A stretch of 64,000 bases of DNA from JAGWRI01 sp963728785 (GCA_963728785.1 CAVSKV010000004.1:806001-870000); one strand, 5' to 3'; numbered from the stretch's first letter, positions 1-9,659 are shown. Numbers and translations: made by a program. Notes: generated by a model from the sequence alone, not told the origin.

Positions 1-53
1 GACGCTGCGCTGAAGCATGCACTCGCTCCCTTTGGGCGAACTGGGACTCTCCA

Positions 54-857
54 ATGCTGCAGCGCTCGTTCCTCCCGACCACCCAACGCATCGTCGACGC
101 GCGCCGCTCACCCGCGGCCTGTGGGCAGACCTGGCCCTCTGTCCGTTGGGTTCTCATAGCCGTTGCCGCGTCGCTCTTTGCCGCCTGCTCTTCGCTCCAG
201 ACCGGCGGTGCATCCTTCGGCGACCGCCAGTATTCCCTGGTTGCCCCAGCGGCGGCATTCGCCGGATCGCCGAGCTTCGCCGATCGGGTGGCCAGCAACT
301 CGCTTGCTGAGTCTCCGCTCTATGCCCGCAACATTGCGATCGGCGACTCCACGCTTGCGGCCACGATCATCCACATGCGAAAACTCTCACCGGCGTTCGA
401 CTCGGCAATGACCGCTATCGAGCAGTCGGGCATCCCGCTGGTGATCGGCACGGCTCGGCAGCTCAGGCGCGAACTCCCGCCGGGCTACGCCCAGGTCAGC
501 GGATGGCAGGCGCTCACCGCGTTCTACCCGCTCACGCGCACCGGCGCCCCGGGCCGGCGCATTGAGCACATCGCGGTGATCGTGCGCCTCTCGGGGTTGC
601 AATCGGCACTGCGCACCGCTGGCTCCACGGCCGACGATTCGGCGATGTTCAACCGCTATCTCGAGCGCGTGCTGGCCCACGAGATCTACGGTCACGCCAT
701 GCCGCAGATCGCCTCCGGCGAGACGGCGCCGATCGCCTGCGACGATCCGACCGGCGCCGGCGACTGGTACAGCGCCTGCGTGATGCAGCGCGAACGACAC
801 GTGGAGGCGCAGATCTCCAAGGCCCGCCGCGCGTCCGCTGCCCTCGGAACGCGCTAG
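54..857 (+). CDS. Putative lipoprotein of unknown function
   Basis: The 267-residue protein has a hydrophobic stretch ending in a lipobox (LFAAC, Cys45), so it is probably a lipoprotein exported across the inner membrane. The region before residue 30 is unusually long for a signal peptide, so the true start may be further downstream, but I see no better in-frame start before the hydrophobic stretch. Near the C-terminus is H209-E-I-Y-G-H214. It resembles a zinc-protease helix but has three residues, not two, between the Glu and the second His, so it is not a canonical HExxH. The rest contains no family I recognise. Peptidase activity is possible but unproven. Confidence 0.6.
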   Translation: MLQRSFLPTTQRIVDARRSPAACGQTWPSVRWVLIAVAASLFAACSSLQTGGASFGDRQYSLVAPAAAFAGSPSFADRVASNSLAESPLYARNIAIGDSTLAATIIHMRKLSPAFDSAMTAIEQSGIPLVIGTARQLRRELPPGYAQVSGWQALTAFYPLTRTGAPGRRIEHIAVIVRLSGLQSALRTAGSTADDSAMFNRYLERVLAHEIYGHAMPQIASGETAPIACDDPTGAGDWYSACVMQRERHVEAQISKARRASAALGTR

Positions 858-1071
858 CCTGCGGAATGGCGGGAACCCCGACTGCGTCAGCCGGTGCAGC
901 GGGGCCCGAGTGTGCGCGCGCCGGCTGCAGGCCCCGGTACGTTGAACTCATGGCTCGCCCGGCACAGAATTGCGTCGCGAACGGCGCGATCTGGCGCTAG
1001 CTTGGGATGTTCACGAACGGGGCCACGGCCGGAGGGTCTAACGCGGTGGAAGTACCGATGAGGCGGCGCGC

Positions 1072-1740
1072 ATGCGCGTACTGATCGTGGAGGACGACCC
1101 CGAGTTGCTGCACGCGCTGCGCGACGGCTTCCGGGGGATGCACATGGAAGTGACCACGGCGGCGACGTACGCCGAGGGCCACGAGCGCGCGGTGCTGGGA
1201 GCTCACGACGTGATCGTGCTCGACGTGATGCTGCCAGGCGGGTCGGGGTTCGATCTCTGCGCCGACCTCCGCCGCCGCGGGAGCACGACGCCGATCCTCA
1301 TGCTCACGGCGCGCGACGCGGTGGATGACCGTGTGCGCGGCCTCGACGCCGGCGCCGATGACTACGTCTCCAAGCCGTTCGCGTTCCGTGAGCTGGCGGC
1401 GCGCGTGCGCGCGCTGGCCCGGCGCGGCCCGGCCATCGCGCCGGAGCGCGTGGAGGTGGCCGACCTGACGTTGGACCTCAACACGCGCCAGGTCACGCGC
1501 GGCGGCCGTGACATCGAGTTGACGGCCAAGGAGTTCGCACTCCTCGAGGTGTTCGCACGGCACGCCGGCGAGGTGCTCGACCGCGCCGCGATCACGGCGC
1601 ACGTCTGGGACGAGAACCACGATCCGTTCACCAACGTGCTCGAAGTGCTGGTGCGCCGGTTGCGCCGCAAGATCGACGATGACTACGAACCGAAACTGAT
1701 CCACACCCTGCGCGGCGCCGGCTACCGCTTCGGTCCCTGA
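1072..1740 (+). CDS. OmpR/PhoB-family response regulator
   Basis: A 222-residue two-domain response regulator. The receiver domain (about 1-115) shows the acidic pocket (VEDD at 7-10), the phosphoacceptor Asp51 in LDVMLPG and the conserved Lys in SKPF. The C-terminal winged helix (about 125-222) has the OmpR-type ending with RRLRRKI and RGAGYRFG. It should bind DNA as a phosphorylated dimer. The start follows a GAGG-containing leader. The sensor kinase begins 3 nt after its stop, so the two form an operon, and the efflux operon directly downstream is the obvious candidate target. The 214 bp upstream hold no gene. Confidence 0.93.
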   Translation: MRVLIVEDDPELLHALRDGFRGMHMEVTTAATYAEGHERAVLGAHDVIVLDVMLPGGSGFDLCADLRRRGSTTPILMLTARDAVDDRVRGLDAGADDYVSKPFAFRELAARVRALARRGPAIAPERVEVADLTLDLNTRQVTRGGRDIELTAKEFALLEVFARHAGEVLDRAAITAHVWDENHDPFTNVLEVLVRRLRRKIDDDYEPKLIHTLRGAGYRFGP

Positions 1741-1743
1741 CCG

Positions 1744-3030
1744 ATGGCGGTCCAGCCGCTCACTGCCCTGCGGTTGCGCCTCACGGCGTGGTACGTGGTA
1801 ACGCTGGGCCTGATCCTCTCGCTGCTTGGGGCAGGCCTGTTCGTGGTCGTGCGGCGCCAGTTCGGCCGGCAACTCGACGTGTCACTACGCGAATCGACGC
1901 AGGAGCTTGAGCGCGCCGCCCGCATTCGCGAGCAGGAGAGCCGGTCGGCGCGGGGCGCGGTGGTGGACGCCGTGGAGGAACTTCACATCCCCGATCGCCA
2001 ACTCTATCTGCTCGATTCGTTGGGCGGGCCGGTAAAGCCCCCGGTGACCGATGCATGGATACGCGAGGCGGCACGGGCCGCGGCGGTGCAGGGTGCGGTG
2101 GACCGGCGGCGCCGCGCGCAACAGGACCACACGCTGCGGCTGCACGCCGAGCGGTTCACGCTGGCTAGCGGCACGACAATGGTGGCGGCGGTGGTGGCCG
2201 ACCAGGTTGAACTGGAAGACCAGTACGCGGCGCTGATCGTGACGTTCGGGAGCGCGGCGTTCGCGGCGCTCGTGCTCGTGGCGGCCGGCGGGTACTTCCT
2301 CTCCGGCAAATCGATGGAGCCGGTGGAACGGAACATCGCCCACATGCGGCGGTTCATGGCCGACGCGGCGCACGAACTGCGCACGCCGGTGGCGGTGATG
2401 CGCACGACCGCCGAGGTGACGCTTCAGCAGCAGCGACCCGATGGCGACTACCGGAGCGCGCTGGGCGTGGTGGAGCGGGAGGCGGAACGGCTGAGCGGCA
2501 TCGTGGACGACCTGTTGACGCTGGCTCGCGCCGACGCCGGCGAGCGCCCCGTGCAGCGGCAGCGCACGTACCTGGACGACCTCGTGCTCGATGCCGTGGA
2601 CGCGGCGGGCGCGCTCGCCACGGCCAAGGGCGTGGCCTTGCAGGTCGGGGCCTTCGAGGAGGCGACGCTCGACGCCGATCCGACGCTGGTCCGGCAGCTG
2701 GTGATGAATCTGCTGCAGAACGCCATCAAGTTCACGCCGGAGGGCGGGCAGGTGCACGTGGACGTGGCGACCCATGACGGGCGACCCACGCTGATCATCG
2801 CCGACACCGGCGTCGGCATCGCGCCGGAGCACCTGCCGCACGTGTTCGAGCGTTTCTATCGCGCCGACCAGGCGCGGGTGCGGGCCGAGGGCACGGGGCT
2901 CGGCCTGGCGATCGTGCGCTGGGTGGCCGACGTGCACAACGCGGAAATTCACCTCACGTCAACCGTCGGCACGGGGACGCGCGTCACGGTCGTGTTCCCC
3001 CGCCTGCCGCGCGCGCCGGTGTCATCATGA
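1744..3030 (+). CDS. Sensor histidine kinase of the adjacent response regulator
   Basis: A 428-residue membrane kinase. A first transmembrane segment lies at about 15-37, a periplasmic sensor region of about 120 residues follows, and a second segment lies at about 160-182. I see no full HAMP domain: the linker runs quickly into the H-box AAHELRTP with phosphoacceptor His210. The HATPase domain shows an N-box (NLLQNAIKF), DTGVGI and GTGLGLAI. It should autophosphorylate and pass phosphate to the regulator encoded 3 nt upstream. Its stop codon lies inside a perfect 16-bp palindrome (3020-3035). The ligand is unknown; control of the downstream efflux pump is inferred from gene order. Confidence 0.92.
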   Translation: MAVQPLTALRLRLTAWYVVTLGLILSLLGAGLFVVVRRQFGRQLDVSLRESTQELERAARIREQESRSARGAVVDAVEELHIPDRQLYLLDSLGGPVKPPVTDAWIREAARAAAVQGAVDRRRRAQQDHTLRLHAERFTLASGTTMVAAVVADQVELEDQYAALIVTFGSAAFAALVLVAAGGYFLSGKSMEPVERNIAHMRRFMADAAHELRTPVAVMRTTAEVTLQQQRPDGDYRSALGVVEREAERLSGIVDDLLTLARADAGERPVQRQRTYLDDLVLDAVDAAGALATAKGVALQVGAFEEATLDADPTLVRQLVMNLLQNAIKFTPEGGQVHVDVATHDGRPTLIIADTGVGIAPEHLPHVFERFYRADQARVRAEGTGLGLAIVRWVADVHNAEIHLTSTVGTGTRVTVVFPRLPRAPVSS

Positions 3031-3035
3031 TGACA
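3020..3035. promoter_or_regulatory. Perfect 16-bp palindrome upstream of the efflux operon
   Basis: TGTCATCATGATGACA is perfectly self-complementary. It overlaps the last codons and TGA of the histidine kinase and lies 42 bp before the start of the outer-membrane efflux gene. A second GTCATC at 3037-3042 repeats the left arm in direct orientation at a 16-bp period. The position suits an operator for the efflux operon, possibly for the adjacent response regulator, but there is no direct evidence of binding. Confidence 0.35.
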
Positions 3036-3077
3036 GGTCATCGGGATACCGTTCCGTAGTTCTCACGCCGGAGTCTC

Positions 3078-4280
3078 ATGTACAGGTGGATCGTCGCCGC
3101 GGCGTCCGCGGCGATCGTCGTGTTCGCCCCCGCGCCGGGCAGAGCCCAGCGGCCGGTCACGCGGGCCGACGCGATTGCGGCGGCGCTGGCCCGTGGCCCG
3201 CGCCTCGCCATTGCCGCGGCCGATACCTCGGCGGCGCGCGCCGTGCTGCTCGGTGCACGCGCCTACGCGAACCCGACCCTCAGCGTGAGCGCCACCAAGG
3301 ACGCTCCGCAGCGGCACGTTTACGCAGACATTCCGCTCGACTTTCCCTGGTTGCGCCGGGCCCGGATCGGAAGCGCCACGGAGGCCCGTGCGGCCGCGCT
3401 CGACCAGTTCGCGCTACAGCGGGCGGCGGTCACGTTCGACGCCGAGACCACCTACGTGAACGCCGTGGTCGCCGACGCGCGGGCCCGCCTGTCGCGGCGT
3501 AATGCCCAGGATGCCGACTCACTGCGCCGCATGGCGGTGGCCCGGCGCGAGGCGGGCGACGCGAGCGACCTGGACGTCGAACTGGCGACGATCGCTGCCG
3601 GGCAGCAGGACAACCAGGCGCTGTCCGATTCGCTCACCGCGTCGGCGACGCTGCTGGATCTGCAGGCGGTGATGGGCGACTCCACGGGCGCGGTGACGAT
3701 CGCGCTCGCCGATACGTTGTCGCTGTCGGATGCGACGGTGGCTGCTGGGGGAACGCCGCTGGCCGTACGCGCCGCACAGCACGCCGTGTCGGCGGCCAAT
3801 CAGGCTGTGGACGCCGAGCGACGGAGCGTCTGGGGATCGGCGTCGGTGCAGCTCGGTGTGGATTACCACGACCCCACACAGAGCGGATACCTGCCGGTGG
3901 TCGGCATCGCGATTCCGTTCCCGCTGTTCAATCGGAATCAGAGCGGCGTGGCGGCGGCCGAGGCGGACCGCGACCGCGCCCGCGCCGAGTTGCGGCTCAT
4001 CCAGTTGGAGAGCGCCCGCGATATCGCACGGGTCACCCAGGCGCAGTCCATTGCCCAGCAGCGCGTGGCGCGCGACCGGCAGCTGCTGGCCGGCGCCAAC
4101 CGGGTGGCGGCCATGGCGCTCACCGCATACCGCGAGGGCGCCTCCGCGTTGAGCACCGTGCTCGAGGCGCAGCGCAACGCGCGCGAGACCCTGGGCCAGT
4201 ACATCGACGACGTCGGCGCGGCCAATGCGGCCGCTGCCGCCCTGCGACTCCTCACTGCATCGGCACCACGGAATCCATGA
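3078..4280 (+). CDS. TolC-family outer-membrane efflux protein (CzcC-like)
   Basis: The 400-residue product has an N-terminal signal peptide (about 1-23, ending around GRAQ) and the long alpha-helical repeats of outer-membrane efflux proteins, rich in Ala, Arg and Gln, with the two-fold repeat typical of the family. It should trimerise into the channel-tunnel of the pump encoded by the next two genes. The start is preceded by GGAG. The last 4 nt overlap the ATG of the adaptor gene (ATGA), so translation is coupled. Sequence alone does not separate metal from organic-compound export; the pump subunit argues for the latter. Confidence 0.9.
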   Translation: MYRWIVAAASAAIVVFAPAPGRAQRPVTRADAIAAALARGPRLAIAAADTSAARAVLLGARAYANPTLSVSATKDAPQRHVYADIPLDFPWLRRARIGSATEARAAALDQFALQRAAVTFDAETTYVNAVVADARARLSRRNAQDADSLRRMAVARREAGDASDLDVELATIAAGQQDNQALSDSLTASATLLDLQAVMGDSTGAVTIALADTLSLSDATVAAGGTPLAVRAAQHAVSAANQAVDAERRSVWGSASVQLGVDYHDPTQSGYLPVVGIAIPFPLFNRNQSGVAAAEADRDRARAELRLIQLESARDIARVTQAQSIAQQRVARDRQLLAGANRVAAMALTAYREGASALSTVLEAQRNARETLGQYIDDVGAANAAAAALRLLTASAPRNP

Positions 4281-5332
4281 CCAAGCACACTGCACTCCTG
4301 CTCGCGCTGCTCGCCTGCGCGGCCTGTGGCAAGTCACAGTCGGACCAGGGCGAAGGAACCTCGGGCGAGATCCAGCCGGTGGTCGGGGCGCGCACGGCGG
4401 TGGTGGGCACGCAGCGGTTCACCGAAACCGTGGCGGCTATCGGTTCGGTGACGCAGCGCCCGGGCCACTTCGCGGCGCTGGCCGCGCCGGCGCCGACCCG
4501 TGTGGCGCGGGTGTTCGTGACGCTCGGCCAGCGGGTGAAGACCGGCGACCCCTTGGTGGAGTTCGAACAGCAGAGCTTCGACGCGGCGCTGCGCAGCGCG
4601 CAGGCGTCGCTCGACAACGCACAGCGCGCGTACGACCGCGCGCAACGGCTGGCCGCCGACGGCATCGCGGCGCGTAAGGACGTGGAGCAGGCGGGCGCCG
4701 ATCTGGCCCAGGCCAAGGCCAACGCCGTGGCGGCCGAACGCGACCAGCAACTGTCCACGCTGCGCTCTCCGATCGACGGCGTGGTCACGGTGATGAATGC
4801 GGTGCTCGGCGCGTCCGCGGACATGTCCACGATGCTCGTCGAGGTGACCGATCCGAACGCACTCGACGTGGTGCTGGGGCTCACCGCGGCCGACGCGTCC
4901 GGCGTGCGCGCCGGACAGCCCGTGTCGGTCGTGGCCGGCCAGTCGATGGGCGGCGAGTCGTTGGGAACGGGGCGGGTGGCCGACGTGGGCGCGGAGCTCG
5001 ACTCGGTCACGCGCACCGTGCCGGTACGCGTGGTGCTTGCGCGCCCGGCCAGGCCGTTGCGCGTGGGCGAGACGGTGATGGGTGCGATTGCCGTGGGACT
5101 ACACCCGGGAGCCGTCGCCGTGCCGGCCGAGGCGTTGGTGCCGGAGGGTGAAGGCTACCGCGTGTTCGTGGTTGATTCGGCGGGCATCGCCCACGCCCGT
5201 GACGTAACCGTCGGGGCGCGCACCGAGGCGTACGTCGAGATTCTCACGGGTGTGAAAGCCGGCGAGACCGTCGTGACGTACGGTGCGTTCGGTGTCTCCG
5301 ACAGCGCCAGGATCGAGAAGGGCAAGCCGTGA
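4277..5332 (+). CDS. RND efflux periplasmic adaptor (membrane-fusion protein)
   Basis: A 351-residue HlyD/AcrA-type adaptor with a lipoprotein-like N-terminus (LLAC at 11-14 or CAAC at 14-17), so it is probably anchored to the inner membrane by lipid. It has the usual split lipoyl/barrel-sandwich halves flanking a short alpha-hairpin (about 95-160), then beta-barrel and membrane-proximal domains. It bridges the inner-membrane pump and the TolC-like channel. It overlaps its upstream neighbour by ATGA and its downstream neighbour by GTGA, placing all three in one translationally coupled operon. Confidence 0.92.
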   Translation: MTKHTALLLALLACAACGKSQSDQGEGTSGEIQPVVGARTAVVGTQRFTETVAAIGSVTQRPGHFAALAAPAPTRVARVFVTLGQRVKTGDPLVEFEQQSFDAALRSAQASLDNAQRAYDRAQRLAADGIAARKDVEQAGADLAQAKANAVAAERDQQLSTLRSPIDGVVTVMNAVLGASADMSTMLVEVTDPNALDVVLGLTAADASGVRAGQPVSVVAGQSMGGESLGTGRVADVGAELDSVTRTVPVRVVLARPARPLRVGETVMGAIAVGLHPGAVAVPAEALVPEGEGYRVFVVDSAGIAHARDVTVGARTEAYVEILTGVKAGETVVTYGAFGVSDSARIEKGKP

Positions 5333-8300
5333 CCGAACCGCGCTCCAGATTCAGCATGTTCGACATCGTCGCCGCGCAGCGGCGATTCATCTACCTGGCC
5401 GTGTCCCTGCTCAGTGCCGCCGGCATCTGGGCCGGCATGCACCTGCCGTCGGCCATCTACCCCGAACTGGTCTTTCCCCGCATCACGGTCGTGGCCACCG
5501 GGTCTTCTCTGAGCGCCGACCAGGTGGTGTTCAGCATCACGCGGCCGCTGGAAGAGGCGATCAGCACCGTGCTCTACGTACGCCGCGTCGACTCGCGGTC
5601 GATCCGCGGCGAGAGTGAGATCCAGGTATTGTTCGCGCCGAATACCGACATGATCTACGCCCTGCAACTCGTGCGGGCGGCGATCAACGAGGTGCAGCCG
5701 CAGCTCCCGCCGGGCGTGAGCCTCACGGCCGACCGCCTGACGCCGTCGGTGTACCCCATTCTGTCGTACAATCTCGAGGGCGGCGACCCGGCCACCCTGT
5801 ACGACATCGCGCGGTACCAGATCAGGCCGATCATCTCCCGCGTGCCCAACGTGGGCCAGGTGGAGGTGCAGGGCTCCGACGTGCGCGAGGTCGAGGTAGT
5901 GGGCGATCCGACGCGCCTCGCGGCCCACGGATTGAGCTATGACGACCTCGCCTCGGCGGTGCGCCAGGCAATCGTCGTGAACGCCATCGGACGCGTGGAA
6001 CAGAACTACCAGCAGTTCCTGGTCGTGACGGCCAACGACGCCCACAGCGTGGACGACATCGCCAACGTGGTCGTCGCGCCAGGGCTGCGGGTGCGCGACC
6101 TCGCCACGGTTGCGCTGGGGACGGCTGACCATACGCAGGTGATCGCCGGTGACGGCCGTCCGGCGGCGCTGATCAACATCACGCGGCAGGTGGGCGGCAA
6201 CACGCTGGCCATTGCCGACAGCGTGGCCAGCGCCATGCGCACGATCTCGAATACGCTGCCGCCGGGCGTGCATCTCAAGGCCGTGTACGACCAGGCCTCG
6301 CTGGTGCGCGACGCCGTGAAGGCGGTGCGCGACGCGATCATCATCGGGTCGGTGCTGGCGATCATCATCCTGCTGCTGTTCCTGCGGCATGCGCGCATCA
6401 CGGCCATCAGCGCCACGTCGATTCCGCTCACGATGATGATCACGCTGTTCCTGATGAGCCTGTTCGGCCAGACGCTGAACCTGATGACGTTGGGCGCGAT
6501 GGCCATTGCCATCGGACTGGTGATCGACGACGCCGTGGTGATCACCGAGAACATCGTGCGTCACCTGCATCTCAACCCCGATCGCGGCGTCGCCATTCGC
6601 GAAGCGGTGCAGGAACTGATCTGGGCGGTGAGTTCGTCCACCCTCACCACGGTGGTGGTGTTCCTGCCGCTGGGGCTGCTGGAAGGCGTCGTCGGCCAAT
6701 TCTTCTCGGCGCTCTCGCTCACCCTTACCATCGCCGTGCTCGTGTCGCTGGTGCTGGCGTTCACGGTCATTCCGCTACTCAGCGAACAGTACGTGACCGA
6801 ACGTGACGCGGAGTACGAGCCGGCGGCGGGCACGCCCGGCGGCGCCGGATTCCTGCACGCCCTCGGACGCGGCGTGGATGCGTTGTCGGACCGCTACGAA
6901 CGGTCGCTCGGCGTGGTGCTGCACCATCGGGGATGGATCCTGGCGGCGGCCATCGTACTCGTGGCCGGCGGGTATGCGGCGTACGGCGCGGCGTCCACCG
7001 GGTTCCTGCCCGAGATGGACGAAGGCGCGTTCATCCTCGACTACTGGAGTCCGCAGGGCACCTCGCTCACCGAGACCGACCGCCAGCTCCGGGTGGTGGA
7101 GCACATTCTCTCGCAGACGCCGGAGATCACCGGCACGTCGCGGCGGCTCGGCGCCGAACTCGGCCTGTTCGCCACGCAACAGAACCGCGGCGATATCTCG
7201 GTGCGGCTCACGCCCGAGGGCCAGCGCAGCCGCACCATCTTCGCTGTGATGGACGAACTGCGCGACAAGCTCGCCGCGGCGGTGCCGCGGTTGCGCATAG
7301 AGTTCGTGCAGATCCTCTCCGACGCACTCAACGACATGGCCGGCGTGACGACGCCCGTGGAGATCAAGCTGTTCGGGCCCAACCTCGCACAGTTGGAAGC
7401 GTACGCCCGCCAGCTCGACGGCCCCATCGGCAGGATCTCCGGCGTGGCCGATTTGTACGACGGCGTTGTCGATCCCAGCCCGGAACTGGCGCTGCACGTG
7501 GACGAAGCGCACGCCACGCGTCTCGGCCTCACCCCCGACCAGGTGGACCAGCAGGTGAGCGGGGCGCTGCTGGGGGTCGACGCCGGCGAGTTGCGTCTCG
7601 AGGATCGCGCCATCGGCGTGCGGGTGCGGGCGCCCGATTCGGTGCGCTACGATCCTCTGCGCCTCGGCGCTATTCCCATCGTGGCGCCCGGCACCCGCGC
7701 CTCGGCGCCCCTCGCCTCGCTGGCCGCGCTCACGCGTACGTCCACGCGAAGCGAGTTGGACCGCGAGAATCAGCAGCAGTTGGTCACGATGACGTCCGAA
7801 CTCAGCGGACGGGCCCTGGGCGACGTGATCAAGGAAATCCAGGCCGTGCTGGCCCAGCACCCCGCCCCGGCCGGCGTGCGGGTGGAGCTGGCCGGCCAGT
7901 ACGCCAGCCAGCAGGATGCATTCCATCAGATGTTGCTGGTGCTAGCGCTGGCAGCGGCGTGCGTGGTGGCGGTGATGGTGATCCAATTCCGGTCGTTCGT
8001 CGAGCCGCTGGTCATTCTCGTCGCCGCCCCGCTGTCGTTCGTGGGAGCGATGGTGCTGCTGCTGGTCACGGGCACCGCACTGAACGTATCGTCGTTCATG
8101 GGGCTCATCCTGCTCGTGGGGCTGATCGTGAAGAACGGAATCATTCTGCTGGACTTCACGCGTTACCGGATGATCCACAATGCGATGGAGCTGGAGCCGG
8201 CCATTCGCGACGCGGCGCGGGTGCGCCTGCGGCCGATTCTCATGACCACCCTGTGCACGCTGTTCGGCCTGCTCCCGCTGGCGCTCGGCATCGGTGCAGG

Positions 8301-8439
8301 CAGCGAATTGCAGAAACCACTGGCCCTTGCCGTGATCGGCGGCCTCGGACTGTCCACGCCGATCACGCTTTACGTGGTGCCGACGCTGCTGGTGGCGATT
8401 CGGGGACGCGCGTACCGCATTACACCCGGCACCGAGTAG
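5329..8439 (+). CDS. RND multidrug-type efflux pump subunit (AcrB/HAE1 family)
   Basis: A 1036-residue inner-membrane transporter with the family's duplicated layout: one transmembrane helix, a large periplasmic loop, six helices, then the same again. The TM4 motif GLVIDDAVVITEN keeps the paired Asp residues of proton-driven hydrophobe/amphiphile pumps, whereas heavy-metal pumps have a single acidic residue there. A Lys in the TM10 segment GLIVKNGIILLDF is also conserved. It should exchange protons for substrates and export through the two preceding gene products. GTG start with a 4-nt overlap. The substrate is unknown. Confidence 0.94.
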   Translation: MTEPRSRFSMFDIVAAQRRFIYLAVSLLSAAGIWAGMHLPSAIYPELVFPRITVVATGSSLSADQVVFSITRPLEEAISTVLYVRRVDSRSIRGESEIQVLFAPNTDMIYALQLVRAAINEVQPQLPPGVSLTADRLTPSVYPILSYNLEGGDPATLYDIARYQIRPIISRVPNVGQVEVQGSDVREVEVVGDPTRLAAHGLSYDDLASAVRQAIVVNAIGRVEQNYQQFLVVTANDAHSVDDIANVVVAPGLRVRDLATVALGTADHTQVIAGDGRPAALINITRQVGGNTLAIADSVASAMRTISNTLPPGVHLKAVYDQASLVRDAVKAVRDAIIIGSVLAIIILLLFLRHARITAISATSIPLTMMITLFLMSLFGQTLNLMTLGAMAIAIGLVIDDAVVITENIVRHLHLNPDRGVAIREAVQELIWAVSSSTLTTVVVFLPLGLLEGVVGQFFSALSLTLTIAVLVSLVLAFTVIPLLSEQYVTERDAEYEPAAGTPGGAGFLHALGRGVDALSDRYERSLGVVLHHRGWILAAAIVLVAGGYAAYGAASTGFLPEMDEGAFILDYWSPQGTSLTETDRQLRVVEHILSQTPEITGTSRRLGAELGLFATQQNRGDISVRLTPEGQRSRTIFAVMDELRDKLAAAVPRLRIEFVQILSDALNDMAGVTTPVEIKLFGPNLAQLEAYARQLDGPIGRISGVADLYDGVVDPSPELALHVDEAHATRLGLTPDQVDQQVSGALLGVDAGELRLEDRAIGVRVRAPDSVRYDPLRLGAIPIVAPGTRASAPLASLAALTRTSTRSELDRENQQQLVTMTSELSGRALGDVIKEIQAVLAQHPAPAGVRVELAGQYASQQDAFHQMLLVLALAAACVVAVMVIQFRSFVEPLVILVAAPLSFVGAMVLLLVTGTALNVSSFMGLILLVGLIVKNGIILLDFTRYRMIHNAMELEPAIRDAARVRLRPILMTTLCTLFGLLPLALGIGAGSELQKPLALAVIGGLGLSTPITLYVVPTLLVAIRGRAYRITPGTE

Positions 8440-8538
8440 GAGATTTCCGGCTGGCCCGGTCCAAGGGGTTGTCGTAGACTTGGGGCAGGTTCGTGACCCG
8501 GCGGCGTACGCGCCGCTGTCCCCCGGGAGGTGTCGTCC

Positions 8539-9018
8539 ATGACCGTGCCGACTTTTCGCGAACTGACGCCCGAGGAATGCGAGGCCCTGCTGGCCGTGAA
8601 CCACGTGGGACGCCTGGCGTTTTCGTTCAAGGACCGCACCGACATCGAACCCATTCACTATGTGTTCGACAACGGGTGGATCTTCGGCCGGACGGCCGAG
8701 GGCAGCAAGCTGACGACGATCGGCCATCATCCCTACGTCGCGTTCGAAGTCGATGAGGTCCACGCCATCTTCGACTGGCGCAGCGTGGTGGCGCACGGCA
8801 CGGTGTACCTTCTGAGCCCGGATTCGGGGGTGGCGACGGCCGCCGAGTACGAGCGGGCGCTCGAATTGCTCCGCCGATTCGTGCCCCGCACGCTCAAGGA
8901 CGGCGACCCGGCGCCCTTCCGCACGGTGATGTTCGGCATCCATGTGGACGAGATGGCCGGGCGCGAAGCCAAGCAGGGCAAGCGCCGGCGCACGCACAAG
9001 GAAAAGAGCGCAAAGTAG
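8539..9018 (+). CDS. Pyridoxamine 5'-phosphate oxidase-like flavin-binding protein
   Basis: A small split-barrel protein of about 159 residues in the PNPOx-like family, which usually bind FMN or F420. The opening region (elements such as NHVGRLAFSFKD and HYVFDNGWIFGRT) is typical of stand-alone members that are not vitamin B6 enzymes. I chose ATG 8539 over the in-frame GTG at 8530 because GGGAGG (8525-8530) sits 8 nt before the ATG and would overlap the GTG. The C-terminus is Lys/Arg-rich. It stands alone after the efflux operon. Substrate unknown. Confidence 0.85.
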   Translation: MTVPTFRELTPEECEALLAVNHVGRLAFSFKDRTDIEPIHYVFDNGWIFGRTAEGSKLTTIGHHPYVAFEVDEVHAIFDWRSVVAHGTVYLLSPDSGVATAAEYERALELLRRFVPRTLKDGDPAPFRTVMFGIHVDEMAGREAKQGKRRRTHKEKSAK

Positions 9019-9029
9019 CGGGCCGGCGC

Positions 9030-9057
9030 ACGGGCGGCGACCCCGGCAACCGCCCGT
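9030..9057 (+). terminator. Weak intrinsic-terminator-like hairpin
   Basis: An 8-bp GC-rich stem (ACGGGCGG / CCGCCCGT) with a 12-nt loop is followed by TTTCCCC, 12 nt after the stop of the flavin-binding protein gene. The T-tract is poor, so termination here is only plausible. Confidence 0.35.
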
Positions 9058-9182
9058 TTCCCCATCCGCCGCGCCCCGGTGGGCACTACCGTTTGCGGGC
9101 GGGCCCGCTCATCTTGCAACATCCCGGCGAGCGGCGGTGTTCCCCGTTACGCTCAGCGTCCCACCCCGCATTTCCGGCGCAC

Positions 9183-9659
9183 ATGTCGAAGTCCAAGCCT
9201 TCTGCTACCGTGGCCGCGCAGACGTCCGATCCACCGAGCTCGGCGCTCGCCGTGGCCGACGCGCTCTGCCGCTCGGCAGCCGAATGCTGCCGCCAGCACG
9301 ACCGCGTGGCGCGCATCGTCGAGCGGTCCGACGTGGAAACCGAGGTTCTGTTCGCCCAGCAGTTCTGCGAACTGATCCACGACGGGTTGGGCAAGTTGCT
9401 CGATGCGTACGAGCGGGCGGCGGCCCAGGATCCGGGCACCGAAGGGGCATGGCGCCAGCGCGGTAACGCCCTCTGGCACGCCGGCCGCGACTACCTGCGG
9501 CGCCACAACGCCTGCGACGAGGCGGCGCGCAAGCTGCAGCGGCACGACTCCCAACTCCTGGCAGCGTTGGCCATGGAGTTCGAATTCGAGGCATCGGCGC
9601 TGCTCGCCCTGCGCCATGCCACCGACGCTTATCGCAAGGAACGGCCCGAGGCCGTCTGA
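9183..9659 (+). CDS. Hypothetical helical protein
   Basis: A 158-residue predicted soluble, mostly helical protein that I do not recognise. The ORF is open further upstream, but the earlier part is Pro/Arg/Cys-rich with poor coding character, and MSKSKPS at 9183 looks like a natural N-terminus. It contains two Cys in LCRSAAECC and ends EAV. It lies 28 nt before the SET-domain gene in the same direction and may be co-transcribed with it. No signal peptide or transmembrane segment is visible. Confidence 0.65.
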   Translation: MSKSKPSATVAAQTSDPPSSALAVADALCRSAAECCRQHDRVARIVERSDVETEVLFAQQFCELIHDGLGKLLDAYERAAAQDPGTEGAWRQRGNALWHAGRDYLRRHNACDEAARKLQRHDSQLLAALAMEFEFEASALLALRHATDAYRKERPEAV

